This document shows, one piece after another, positions 1 through 6,154 of a stretch of 8,741 nt of DNA (position 1 is its first letter; every line of letters begins with the position of its first letter). The stretch is from assembly GCA_031289935.1 (NCBI GenBank), contig JAITON010000149.1:1-8741 (forward strand). Direction: 5' to 3'. A program made the translations under genes and the position numbers. The DNA is from Treponema sp. GTDB lineage: Bacteria; Spirochaetota; Spirochaetia; Treponematales; Breznakiellaceae. The notes beneath the pieces were generated by a model that did not search any database, was not told where the DNA came from, and saw only the letters and a list, made by a program, of their open reading frames with translations.

Positions 1-109
1 GGCCGACACAATCCGGCGACGCCAGACTATCGGGGACATTCAACCGGGCCGGTTTTAGAAGCCTATTGTTCAGGAGTTCCCCCCTCTTTCCATGCATCAC
101 CATCATCAT
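1..109 (-). CDS. possible 5' end of a gene leaving the left edge (partial)
   Basis: Reading leftward from the ATG at 109-107, the frame stays open for 36 codons to the window edge. It begins with the unusual codon series ATG ATG ATG GTG ATG. The ATG lies where a transcript from the adjacent leftward promoter would start, which is the main reason to list it. No family is recognisable in the short translation, and no Shine-Dalgarno sequence precedes the first ATG. A later TTG at 43-41 (followed by residues NVPDSLASPDC) is another possible start, and the region may simply be untranslated leader. An open frame of 36 codons is weak evidence in GC-rich DNA, so this is a low-confidence call. Confidence 0.2.
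   Translation of the reverse strand, partial: MMMVMHGKRGELLNNRLLKPARLNVPDSLASPDCVG
42..54. repeat. 13-base near-perfect palindrome
   Basis: AACCGG-G-CCGGTT is an inverted repeat of two 6-base arms around one central base, followed by two further T residues on the + strand. It lies about 55 bases downstream of the inferred leftward transcription start. It could be a protein-binding dyad or a minor hairpin, and CCGG-rich palindromes also arise by chance in this base composition. Confidence 0.2.
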
Positions 110-115
110 GAAATA

Positions 116-144
116 ACTCTATACTACCCGCAAAAAAGTGTCAA
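116..144 (-). promoter_or_regulatory. candidate sigma70-type promoter reading left
   Basis: On the minus strand a perfect -35 hexamer TTGACA (144-139) is followed by a 17-base spacer and a -10-like TAGAGT (121-116), which matches the consensus at 4 of 6 positions. TATAGA, two bases upstream, is an alternative -10. The spacing is ideal. The expected start, about seven bases beyond the -10, falls on the A of an ATG at 109. The region is AT-rich compared with the surrounding genes. It lies downstream of the dtd stop, so it would drive a separate leftward gene outside the window rather than the rpe-dtd operon. Confidence 0.45.
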
Positions 145-174
145 GTAGATTTCGAAGAAATTATGAAAAAAACG

Positions 175-627
175 TTAAAAACTGGGGGAACTGGAGTCCA
201 GGAGGATGGTTACCGGGCCGTCGTTCAGGGAGGAGACTTCCATGCGGGCCTGGAAGACGCCGGCCTCGCAGGAAAGGCCCAGGCGGCGGATTTCTTCTAT
301 ATAATACCCATAGAGCGCCCGGGCGGTTTCCGCCGGAGCGGCCCGGGAATAGGAGGGCCGCCGCCCCTTGCGGGCGTCCGCGAGGAGGGTAAACTGGGAG
401 ACCGCCAGGACCGCGCCCTGGGTATCCGCCAGGGAACGGTTCATCTTGCCTGTAGCATCCTCAAAGATGCGGAGGGAACGGGTCTTTTCCGCCAGGTACC
501 GGGCGTCGACTTCGGTATCACCGGCGGCCACCCCCAGATAGACCAGGAGGCCCCCCTCTATGGCTCCCCGGGTTTGGCCGTCCACGGTTACCGAGGCCCG
601 GCGGACCCGTTGCAGGAGGGCCCTCAT
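175..627 (-). CDS. dtd: D-aminoacyl-tRNA deacylase (DTD)
   Basis: This cytoplasmic enzyme hydrolyses D-amino acids (and glycine mis-charged on tRNA-Ala) from tRNA, which protects translation. The 150-residue length is normal for the family. Both signature motifs are present: SQFTL at residues 77-81, and NDGPVT at 135-140 containing the Gly-cisPro pair (G137-P138) that confers chiral discrimination. The stretch KGRRPSYS (87-94) and the N-terminus MRALLQRVRRASV are also typical. The ATG overlaps the stop of the preceding TPR gene (ATGA, 627-624), and a GGAGG at 642-638 sits 10 bases upstream, so the start is well supported. It is the last gene of the operon. The TAA at 177-175 is followed by a run of seven T on the minus strand, but no strong stem precedes it. 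The C-terminus (SSSPSF) is short and variable, as usual. Confidence 0.97.
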   Translation of the reverse strand: MRALLQRVRRASVTVDGQTRGAIEGGLLVYLGVAAGDTEVDARYLAEKTRSLRIFEDATGKMNRSLADTQGAVLAVSQFTLLADARKGRRPSYSRAAPAETARALYGYYIEEIRRLGLSCEAGVFQARMEVSSLNDGPVTILLDSSSPSF

Positions 628-1748
628 TGCCCGCCGCCCTCCAGGAGGCCCGTCTGGTGGACCGCCACCCCCTCAAGCCGGATATCTATGCCTGTGGAAC
701 TTACCACGGGGACCAGCCGGCCCAGCACTTCCAGGGGACGGTCGGGGTTGAGGGGTACGGCGAAGTTAAAGACCACCGGGACAACGCCCTCCAGAGTGTT
801 CCCCGTGTCGTAGCCTACCAGGAGATTAAAGGCTGTACTGGTTTCATCATGGATGATATTGGCCGCCCTGCCCCGCCAGATCAGGTAGCAGTCCCGGTAA
901 AGGACCGGCTCGGCGGCTACCTCGGCATAGCTGAACCGGTCCTTGAGGCTGTCGAAACCGGGAACCACCATGTAGGAGATGAGGAGCCGGGCCTTGTTCT
1001 TGACCGCCTCGGAGGCGTTGGATTCCAGAATTTTGTTCAGGCTAACCTTGGCCTTCTCGTCCCGGTATGCGTCAAAGAGCTCCCGGGCCCCGTCGTAGAG
1101 ATCCAGCACCTGATTATTGGTCAGGATATAGCGGAAGCTCCCGTCCACCTGAACCGGGGTATGCCGCTCCGCTCCCTCAAGGAGGGTCCCGGCCAGGCCC
1201 TCCCGGGGGCTCTTCCCGGGGAAGAGTTCCACGCCCCGGGCCCGGAGCAGGATACCGGCCCCTATGAGCAGGGCCAGGAGCGCCGCCGCCACGGTAATGA
1301 GCACGCTCCTCAGGCTCGGGGGGAGATGCGGCAGGGGGGGAAAGAGCCGGGCGAGCTTGTTCGAGCTTACCCAAAGGGAGAAATCATCGGCGCCGGAATG
1401 TCTGCGGATAATACCGAGGGCCTTTTTGGCGGCCCGGTTCCCCTGGTCCAGCTCCTGTACTTCCAGATAGAGCTCCACGGCCTTGCCGGTATCCATCCGG
1501 CGGAGATAGAGGGCGGCAAGCCCCAGGAGCGAACGGGGGTCCCGCATCTTGAAGCTCCGGGCCCGGTTAAAGTAGGTAAACGCGCCGCCAAAATCCCCGG
1601 CCCGGAGGCATGCCTGGCCTACAATATATAGATAGACAAAGGAATCACGGTAACGGGTTACCTCAACTTCAAGCTTATGTACGGCGTCCTGGGCCTTTCC
1701 CCGGCGGATTAGACGGACCGCTCTGGTTAAAAAGGGATCGAGCTTCAT
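624..1748 (-). CDS. TPR-repeat single-pass membrane protein
   Basis: I do not recognise a named family; the architecture can be described. Residues 3-104 form about three TPR-like helical pairs (for example QACLRAGDFGGAFTYFNRAR and AALYLRRMDTGKAVELYLEV). Residues 105-146 are a basic, proline-bearing linker. Residues 147-170 are one strongly hydrophobic transmembrane segment (SVLITVAAALLALLIGAGIL). Residues 171-374 form a second domain. Its last part (about 270-365) alternates hydrophobic beta strands (DCYLIWRGRAANI, FNLLVGYD, PLEVLGRLVPV, IDIRLEGVAVH) in a pattern that suggests an OB-like barrel; this is inference. There is no N-terminal signal peptide, so the TPR part is probably cytoplasmic and the C-terminal domain outside the membrane. 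The gene overlaps rpe by ATGA at its start and dtd by ATGA at its stop, so all three are probably translated from one mRNA. Function unknown. Confidence 0.85.
   Translation of the reverse strand: MKLDPFLTRAVRLIRRGKAQDAVHKLEVEVTRYRDSFVYLYIVGQACLRAGDFGGAFTYFNRARSFKMRDPRSLLGLAALYLRRMDTGKAVELYLEVQELDQGNRAAKKALGIIRRHSGADDFSLWVSSNKLARLFPPLPHLPPSLRSVLITVAAALLALLIGAGILLRARGVELFPGKSPREGLAGTLLEGAERHTPVQVDGSFRYILTNNQVLDLYDGARELFDAYRDEKAKVSLNKILESNASEAVKNKARLLISYMVVPGFDSLKDRFSYAEVAAEPVLYRDCYLIWRGRAANIIHDETSTAFNLLVGYDTGNTLEGVVPVVFNFAVPLNPDRPLEVLGRLVPVVSSTGIDIRLEGVAVHQTGLLEGGGQ
638..642 (-). promoter_or_regulatory. ribosome binding site of dtd
   Basis: GGAGG on the minus strand lies inside the last codons of the upstream TPR gene, 10 bases before the dtd ATG. 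Together with the ATGA overlap it indicates translational coupling and fixes the dtd start. Confidence 0.6.
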
Positions 1749-2401
1749 GGCGTCCCCCGTAGTTCCCGGACCAGGGCCGCCTTGGCGGGGGCGGCGAAGA
1801 AGCAGGAACCGGTAACCAGTACATCCACCCCGGCATTCCGGGCGGAGGCGGCAGTGTCAGGGTTGATGCCGCCGTCCACGGAGATGAGATAGTCCAGGCC
1901 CCGTTCCCGGCGGAATTCCGCCAGGGCCTGTACCTTGTCCAGGCAGCCGGGGATCAGGGCCTGGCCCCCGTAGCCGGGGTTCACGGTCATCACCAGGACC
2001 AGGTCTGCCAGGCCAAGGACCGGTTCCAGGACAGAGACCGGGGTAGAGGGCACGATACTGATCCCGGCCTTTTTCCCCAGCTCCCGAATTTCCCCCAGGA
2101 GCCGGTGCAGGTGGATGGCAGCCTCGGCGTGGATGGTGATATAATCTGCCCCGGCCCCGGCAAAGTCCCGGATACAGTTACCCGGATCGGCCACCATAAG
2201 ATGGGCGTCAAAGGGCAGGCTCGAATGTCCCCGGAGGTCCGCCAGGGTCTTGGGGCCGAAGGTCAATGAGGGGACAAAGCGACCGTCCATCACGTCCAGG
2301 TGGACCCAGTCCGCGCCGGAATCGCCGATGGCCCTCAGGGCGCCGGCCAAGTCAGAAAAATCCGCCGCCAGTATCGAGGGGGCAATAATCGTCTTTCCCA
2401 T
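1745..2401 (-). CDS. rpe: ribulose-phosphate 3-epimerase
   Basis: This enzyme interconverts D-ribulose 5-phosphate and D-xylulose 5-phosphate in the cytoplasmic pentose phosphate pathway. It is a metal-dependent TIM barrel, and its 218 residues are normal for the family. Visible motifs are IAPSILAADF (6-15, with Ser9), VHLDVMDGRFVP (33-44; His34, Asp36 and Met38 are in the metal and catalytic shell), DAHLM (65-69, His67), VMTVNPGYGGQ (137-147, the phosphate and substrate loop), SVDGGIN (174-180, catalytic Asp176) and VLVTGSCFF (194-202, phosphate site). All key acidic and His residues are kept. The ATG at 2401 fits the family N-terminus and allows almost no upstream extension. It is the first gene of the leftward operon and overlaps the next gene by ATGA. 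No good Shine-Dalgarno sequence precedes it; the promoter sits so close that the mRNA may be leaderless. Confidence 0.97.
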   Translation of the reverse strand: MGKTIIAPSILAADFSDLAGALRAIGDSGADWVHLDVMDGRFVPSLTFGPKTLADLRGHSSLPFDAHLMVADPGNCIRDFAGAGADYITIHAEAAIHLHRLLGEIRELGKKAGISIVPSTPVSVLEPVLGLADLVLVMTVNPGYGGQALIPGCLDKVQALAEFRRERGLDYLISVDGGINPDTAASARNAGVDVLVTGSCFFAAPAKAALVRELRGTP

Positions 2402-2407
2402 GGGCCT

Positions 2408-2437
2408 ATCATAGCAGGGGTTCTACCCCCTTGTAAA
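2408..2437 (-). promoter_or_regulatory. rpe operon promoter, extended -10, predicted leaderless start
   Basis: On the minus strand TTTACA (2437-2432, 5 of 6 matches to TTGACA) is followed by an 18-base spacer and TATGAT (2413-2408, 5 of 6 matches to TATAAT). The TGC immediately before the -10 forms an extended -10 (TGnTATGAT). Only six bases (AGGCCC) separate the -10 from the rpe ATG, so the usual start point, seven bases after the -10, is the A of the ATG itself. The spacer carries a GGGGT/ACCCC dyad. A matching rightward promoter for the gene at 2470 is not clear; AATAAT at 2446-2451 is a possible -10 without a good -35. Confidence 0.6.
2417..2429. repeat. inverted repeat in the rpe promoter spacer
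   Basis: GGGGT-TCT-ACCCC is a perfect 5-base-arm dyad with a three-base centre, located between the -35 and -10 of the rpe promoter in the divergent spacer. It could be an operator or only a short GC hairpin. It is too small to identify a regulator. Confidence 0.35.
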
Positions 2438-2469
2438 GAACCTGAAATAATGGCAAGATACATTGAGTC

Positions 2470-3429
2470 ATGGTAGAAACAACGGTAGAGGCTTTGTTAG
2501 AAAAAGCTTATGACAGTCTGAAGACAGGAGCGGGGCAAACGGCTCTGGATGAGGCCCGGGCGGCGCTGGAAACGGCCCTGGGGCTTGATCCGCAATGCGC
2601 CGAGGTAGTTTTTGCTCTTAAGTGCGTCCAGTGGTGGCAGGACCGGCTCCAAAAGCTGGAGGATTTTCAGGAATCCTTTGATCAGGGGGGCTATGTACTT
2701 TCCCAATGGAAGGGCTTTTACAGTTTTCTGGACCGGATCAACGGGGGGGGAACCCCGGACTTCGATACCTGCCTCTATGCGGTCAGACGTTTTGTGTTTT
2801 CTGCGGCCCTGGGCTTTTTCAAGAATGTTCTGGGGGATGGGGAGAATCAGCATGATCCGGGGATCCTCCTCCAGGTGGGCCGCTGTTACAAGGGAATCGG
2901 CAGCTACGATCTAGCCCTCAAGTACCTGGAGCAGGCGCGGCGCTTCAAACGGGAGGACGGGGAGACCCTCTCGGAACTGGCGGATGTCAACGCCCTGCTG
3001 GAGGAAACCAAGATGGCCAAGGTCCTGTTCCGGGAGGCCTTTTTTGTGAATCCCCAGAGCGCGAACCTTCGGTCCATGGAATCGGAGATGATTGTCCGGT
3101 TGCGGGACCGGGTGGCGGAATTGGGCTTCTCTGGCCCGGAGCTTCTGGAGTGGATGCCTATCTACGGCTGCCTCTTCGGAGTCTTTTCGATCAAGCGGGA
3201 GCTCAAGCCTGTGGAATTGGGGCGGCTTAAGCAGTCCATCTTTACCCTGGAAAACGAGCTCAGGAGCTGCCCCGACATGGTAGCGATCCTCAAGCCCCGG
3301 CTGATCAACCGGTACTTTTGGCTGATTGATCACTATGAGAATACCCTGGCGGATCCGGGCTTGATCGAAGAGACCATGTTGAAAATCAAGATTATTGATC
3401 CGGTGATATACGAACGGTACATACGATGA
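2470..3429 (+). CDS. TPR-like helical protein, first gene of the greA cluster
   Basis: This is a predicted soluble, all-helical protein of 319 residues with no signal peptide or membrane segment. The clearest repeats are two TPR units at about 130-165 (LLQVGRCYKGIGSYDLALKY) and 166-199 (LSELADVNALLEETKMAKVL followed by FREAFFVNPQSA). A degenerate unit lies at about 5-45 (EARAALETALGLDP). The C-terminal 120 residues are rich in Leu, Arg and Glu and are probably helical too. It lies 15 bases upstream of greA, and the greA Shine-Dalgarno overlaps its stop codon, so the two are almost certainly co-transcribed and coupled. The ATG at 2470 has only a weak GAG (2465-2467) in front of it. No specific family is recognised. 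The context suggests a partner or assembly factor for the long GreA, which is inference. Confidence 0.85.
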   Translation: MVETTVEALLEKAYDSLKTGAGQTALDEARAALETALGLDPQCAEVVFALKCVQWWQDRLQKLEDFQESFDQGGYVLSQWKGFYSFLDRINGGGTPDFDTCLYAVRRFVFSAALGFFKNVLGDGENQHDPGILLQVGRCYKGIGSYDLALKYLEQARRFKREDGETLSELADVNALLEETKMAKVLFREAFFVNPQSANLRSMESEMIVRLRDRVAELGFSGPELLEWMPIYGCLFGVFSIKRELKPVELGRLKQSIFTLENELRSCPDMVAILKPRLINRYFWLIDHYENTLADPGLIEETMLKIKIIDPVIYERYIR

Positions 3430-3434
3430 AGGAG
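3429..3434 (+). promoter_or_regulatory. ribosome binding site of greA
   Basis: AAGGAG overlaps the last base of the upstream stop codon and lies 10 bases before the ATG at 3445. It supports this start and implies coupling of the TPR gene with greA. Confidence 0.7.
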
Positions 3435-3444
3435 CGTAAGGACA

Positions 3445-6132
3445 ATGGCTGAAACATTGCTGAAGAATGTTCAGGAGATGCTGAACGAGGAAAAATGGAC
3501 CCGGGCAACCCTGGGCAACTATTCCACCAATCAGTTCATGGAGCTGGACACGGTGTTAAAAGAGGCCCGGGAAGACAAGGCCTTTGACGAACTCAAGAAG
3601 ATCTGCGACGAGCATCTGGGACATACCAAGAACAGCATCATCGCCCTGTATCTTGCGGGGATGATCGCCCTGTCCCGGCAGATTATCGATGATGCCGCCC
3701 TGATCAACCTGGTGAGCATCTTCGTGGACAACCACAAGTGGACCATTGTCCAGTACCTCTGCGACCGGATCCTCGACTATGGGGAATCCAAGTTTGCCCT
3801 GCGTACCCTGGCGGACTGTTACAAGGGCGAAAACAACGAGGAGGCCATCTTCGGGATATGGGAACGGCTCGTAAAGGTGGACTACGAGGAGGCCGATCTG
3901 GCCAAATCCCTGGCGGAACATTACGAGGCCTCCAATCAAGAGACGGCGGTGGACTACTACAAGAAGGCCCTGCACCGCTACATCAACAAGGGGCTCTTTA
4001 CCAATGTGCGGGAAATCTGGGCCAAGCTCCTGGACTACTGCCCCGAAGAGATCGACTTTTTCCTCCACGTCCAGAAGAAGATCGCAAAAAACATCAGCGA
4101 GGAGAAAGCCGTGGTCCTCCTGCAAGAGGTCTACGCCTCCTGTAAGAAGCGGCAGGACATCAACACCGCCATTGGCATCCTCAAGATGATCCTTCAATAC
4201 GATGAAAGGGACACCCTGGCCCGGAAGGAAATTACCGAATGTTTCCAGGAAAAGTTCGCAGGCCACAGCCAGCTTGAAGAATATATCCGCATTTCCAACC
4301 TCACCCAGAGTTACCGGAACGTCCAGGAGGCCATCCAGGACTTTGAGAAGCACATCGCCTTTGACAAGGGGAATTTTGTCTTCCACCGGACCTGGGGGGT
4401 GGGCCGCATTGCCAGTATCCAGGGGGACGAGATCGTCATTGACTTTGCCCGGCAGCGGGGCCACAGCATGTCCCTTAAAATGGCGGTCAACGCCCTGCAA
4501 ACTCTGTCGAAAAGCCATATCTGGGTCCTCAAGGCCACCCAGAAGAAAGAGGCCCTCCACGACCGGGTCAAGGGCGATCCGGTCTGGGCTCTCAAAACCG
4601 TGATCCGCAGCTTCGGCAACTCCTGCGATCTTAAACGGATCAAGGCCGAGCTCGTGCCTTCGGTACTGAGCGTGGGGGAATGGACCGCCTGGAGTTCCAA
4701 GGCCCGGGAGGTACTCAAATCCGACCCCTCCCTGGGGGTGAGCCCCGACAACATTGACATTTATACGGTTCGGGACCGGCCCATTAGCTACGAGGAAAAG
4801 CTCTATAACGAGTTCAAGGCTCAGCGAAACTTCTTTGAACGGGTCCAGACGATCCGCAACTTTACCTCCCAGCGGGATATTGAGCTTGATTCGGAGTACT
4901 TTACCGAGATGTTCGCCTACTTTACCAGCTACCTCCAATCCTGGAACCAGGTAACCGAACAGGTGGTGGCCTCCTATCTCCTGGTCAAGGACCTGGTGGG
5001 CCGCTATCCCCCCCTGGTGAATTCCCTACAGGCCAACTTCCTCCAGATTTTTGACGAGATTGACGATGTACCGGCGATTTTCTCAGGGCTCAAGGATACC
5101 AAGCTCAAGGAGGATTTTCTCCACCATATCAAGCTCTTTGTACCGTCCTGGCCGGACATTTACATCAAGCTCTTCCCCCGCTCTTTAAGTAATTCCATCA
5201 TCACGAATTTGCTCAGGGAGGGTTGCGAAGACAAGCTCGTGACCATGGTGGCCAGCTGCTTTGACCACTACCGGGAATACCGGGAGGCGGTGGTCTTTCT
5301 CTACAAAAACATGAGCAGCGAGTCCTGGTACCAGAAAGTGGGGATTCCGGCGGAGAAGCAGCTTATCACTCTGATTGATATTCTGGACATAAGCTACCGG
5401 GAAATCGAAAATCACCGGGAAACCTCGGAAAACCGGAAGACCAATAAGCAGGTCTACACGATTCTGTTTAAGGAAGGGCTCCTGGACAGTTTTATTGATT
5501 CCGGCGACGAGGACACGATCCTGAGGATTTTTACCTTTGTGAGCGATGTAAAGGACCTGGACCCGGCGGACAAGCTCAGGCTCCGCAGCCGCATTATGGA
5601 CAAGTACCCGAGCTTCAAATTCTACGGTGACGGCGTGGAGAAGCTCGTGTCCAACCGGGGCCTCATGGTAACGGCAGCGAAGTATGGGGAGAAGCAGAAG
5701 CAGCTCGCCCATATCATGGAGGTGGAGGTGCCGGCCAACTCCAAGGAAATCGCCTTTGCCCTCTCCCTGGGGGACCTCCGGGAGAACGCCGAGTATAAGG
5801 CGGCCAAGGAGAAGCAGGAAATTCTCAACTCCCAGGTGGCCAAGCTCAAGGACGAGATCGAACGGGCCCAGCTTTTCGATCCCGCCTCGGTGCGTACGGT
5901 TCGGGCCTCCTTTGGGACTACGGTAGTGCTCGTCAACCATGCCAGCAAGAAAAAGGAAGCCTACACGATCCTGGGGCCTTGGGAATCGGACCCGGAAAAC
6001 CGGATTATCTCCTACCTTTCACCCTTCGGCGGGGCAATCCTGAACAAGAAGGCTGGGGAAGGTTTCGACTTCTTCATCGGCGACGAGAAGGTTTCCTATA
6101 CGGTGGAGGCTATTACCGCCGCAGCCATATAA
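3445..6132 (+). CDS. greA: long-form transcription elongation factor GreA with large N-terminal helical region
   Basis: GreA rescues backtracked RNA polymerase by inserting a coiled coil into the secondary channel and stimulating cleavage of the transcript 3' end. The C-terminal 150 residues are a clear GreA. A coiled coil at about 745-810 has the tip motif GDLRENAEY (776-784), with both catalytic acidic residues present (Asp777 and Glu780, equivalent to E. coli D41 and E44). An FKBP-like domain follows at about 815-895 (ISYLSPFGGAILNKKAGE). A usual GreA is about 158 residues; this one is 895. Residues 1-305 are helical repeats of TPR or HEAT type (for example AVDYYKKALHRYINKGLFTN). Residues about 311-362 form a compact beta-rich module (FHRTWGVGRIASIQGDEIVI, then DFARQRGHSMSLKM). 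Residues 365-735 are again mostly helical. Long GreA proteins are known in spirochaetes and chlamydiae, so this is probably the native form and not an assembly fusion. Second gene of a three-gene cluster; the start is supported by AAGGAG. Confidence 0.95.
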   Translation: MAETLLKNVQEMLNEEKWTRATLGNYSTNQFMELDTVLKEAREDKAFDELKKICDEHLGHTKNSIIALYLAGMIALSRQIIDDAALINLVSIFVDNHKWTIVQYLCDRILDYGESKFALRTLADCYKGENNEEAIFGIWERLVKVDYEEADLAKSLAEHYEASNQETAVDYYKKALHRYINKGLFTNVREIWAKLLDYCPEEIDFFLHVQKKIAKNISEEKAVVLLQEVYASCKKRQDINTAIGILKMILQYDERDTLARKEITECFQEKFAGHSQLEEYIRISNLTQSYRNVQEAIQDFEKHIAFDKGNFVFHRTWGVGRIASIQGDEIVIDFARQRGHSMSLKMAVNALQTLSKSHIWVLKATQKKEALHDRVKGDPVWALKTVIRSFGNSCDLKRIKAELVPSVLSVGEWTAWSSKAREVLKSDPSLGVSPDNIDIYTVRDRPISYEEKLYNEFKAQRNFFERVQTIRNFTSQRDIELDSEYFTEMFAYFTSYLQSWNQVTEQVVASYLLVKDLVGRYPPLVNSLQANFLQIFDEIDDVPAIFSGLKDTKLKEDFLHHIKLFVPSWPDIYIKLFPRSLSNSIITNLLREGCEDKLVTMVASCFDHYREYREAVVFLYKNMSSESWYQKVGIPAEKQLITLIDILDISYREIENHRETSENRKTNKQVYTILFKEGLLDSFIDSGDEDTILRIFTFVSDVKDLDPADKLRLRSRIMDKYPSFKFYGDGVEKLVSNRGLMVTAAKYGEKQKQLAHIMEVEVPANSKEIAFALSLGDLRENAEYKAAKEKQEILNSQVAKLKDEIERAQLFDPASVRTVRASFGTTVVLVNHASKKKEAYTILGPWESDPENRIISYLSPFGGAILNKKAGEGFDFFIGDEKVSYTVEAITAAAI

Positions 6133-6140
6133 GCTCCGGC

Positions 6141-6144
6141 AAGG
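6141..6144 (+). promoter_or_regulatory. Shine-Dalgarno deciding the start of the VWA gene
   Basis: AAGG ends one base before the ATG at 6146, too close to serve it, but lies 10 bases before the ATG at 6155. This favours 6155, which also gives a classic MKK signal-peptide start. Confidence 0.45.
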
Positions 6145-6154
6145 CATGTCGTAT

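Noticed and set aside
92..148. Rightward 18-codon frame starting ATG then five His codons (MHHHHHEITLYYPQKSVK), resembling a histidine-attenuator leader peptide
   Set aside because: The AGGAG at 72-76 is 15 bases away, no attenuator stems are visible, and the + strand beyond it is antisense to dtd with no his gene. The CAT run is the complement of the ATG run on the other strand.
165..205. Possible Rho-independent terminator for the rpe-dtd operon (T7 run just after the dtd stop)
   Set aside because: The only stems before the T-run are four or five base pairs (CTGG/CCAG) inside the dtd 3' end, with poor spacing; too weak to annotate.
163..813. 216-codon rightward frame across dtd and the end of the TPR gene
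   Set aside because: It is antisense to dtd, whose two signature motifs are unmistakable, and its translation is low-complexity Gly/Pro/Arg.
627..1631. 334-codon rightward frame over the TPR/TM gene
   Set aside because: Antisense shadow. The opposite strand encodes TPR repeats and a membrane segment with ATGA couplings at both ends.
3556..4938. 460-codon open frame antisense to greA
   Set aside because: Long shadow frame expected in GC-rich coding DNA. The greA strand has clear homology and repeat structure, while the antisense product has no recognisable motif or start signal.
5185..5940. 251-codon leftward frame under the GreA catalytic domain
   Set aside because: Antisense to the conserved GDLRENAEY region; shadow of biased codon use.
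6146..6154. Upstream ATG of the VWA gene (three extra residues, MSY)
   Set aside because: The AAGG is one base from this ATG but 10 bases from the ATG at 6155, which gives a standard MKK signal peptide.
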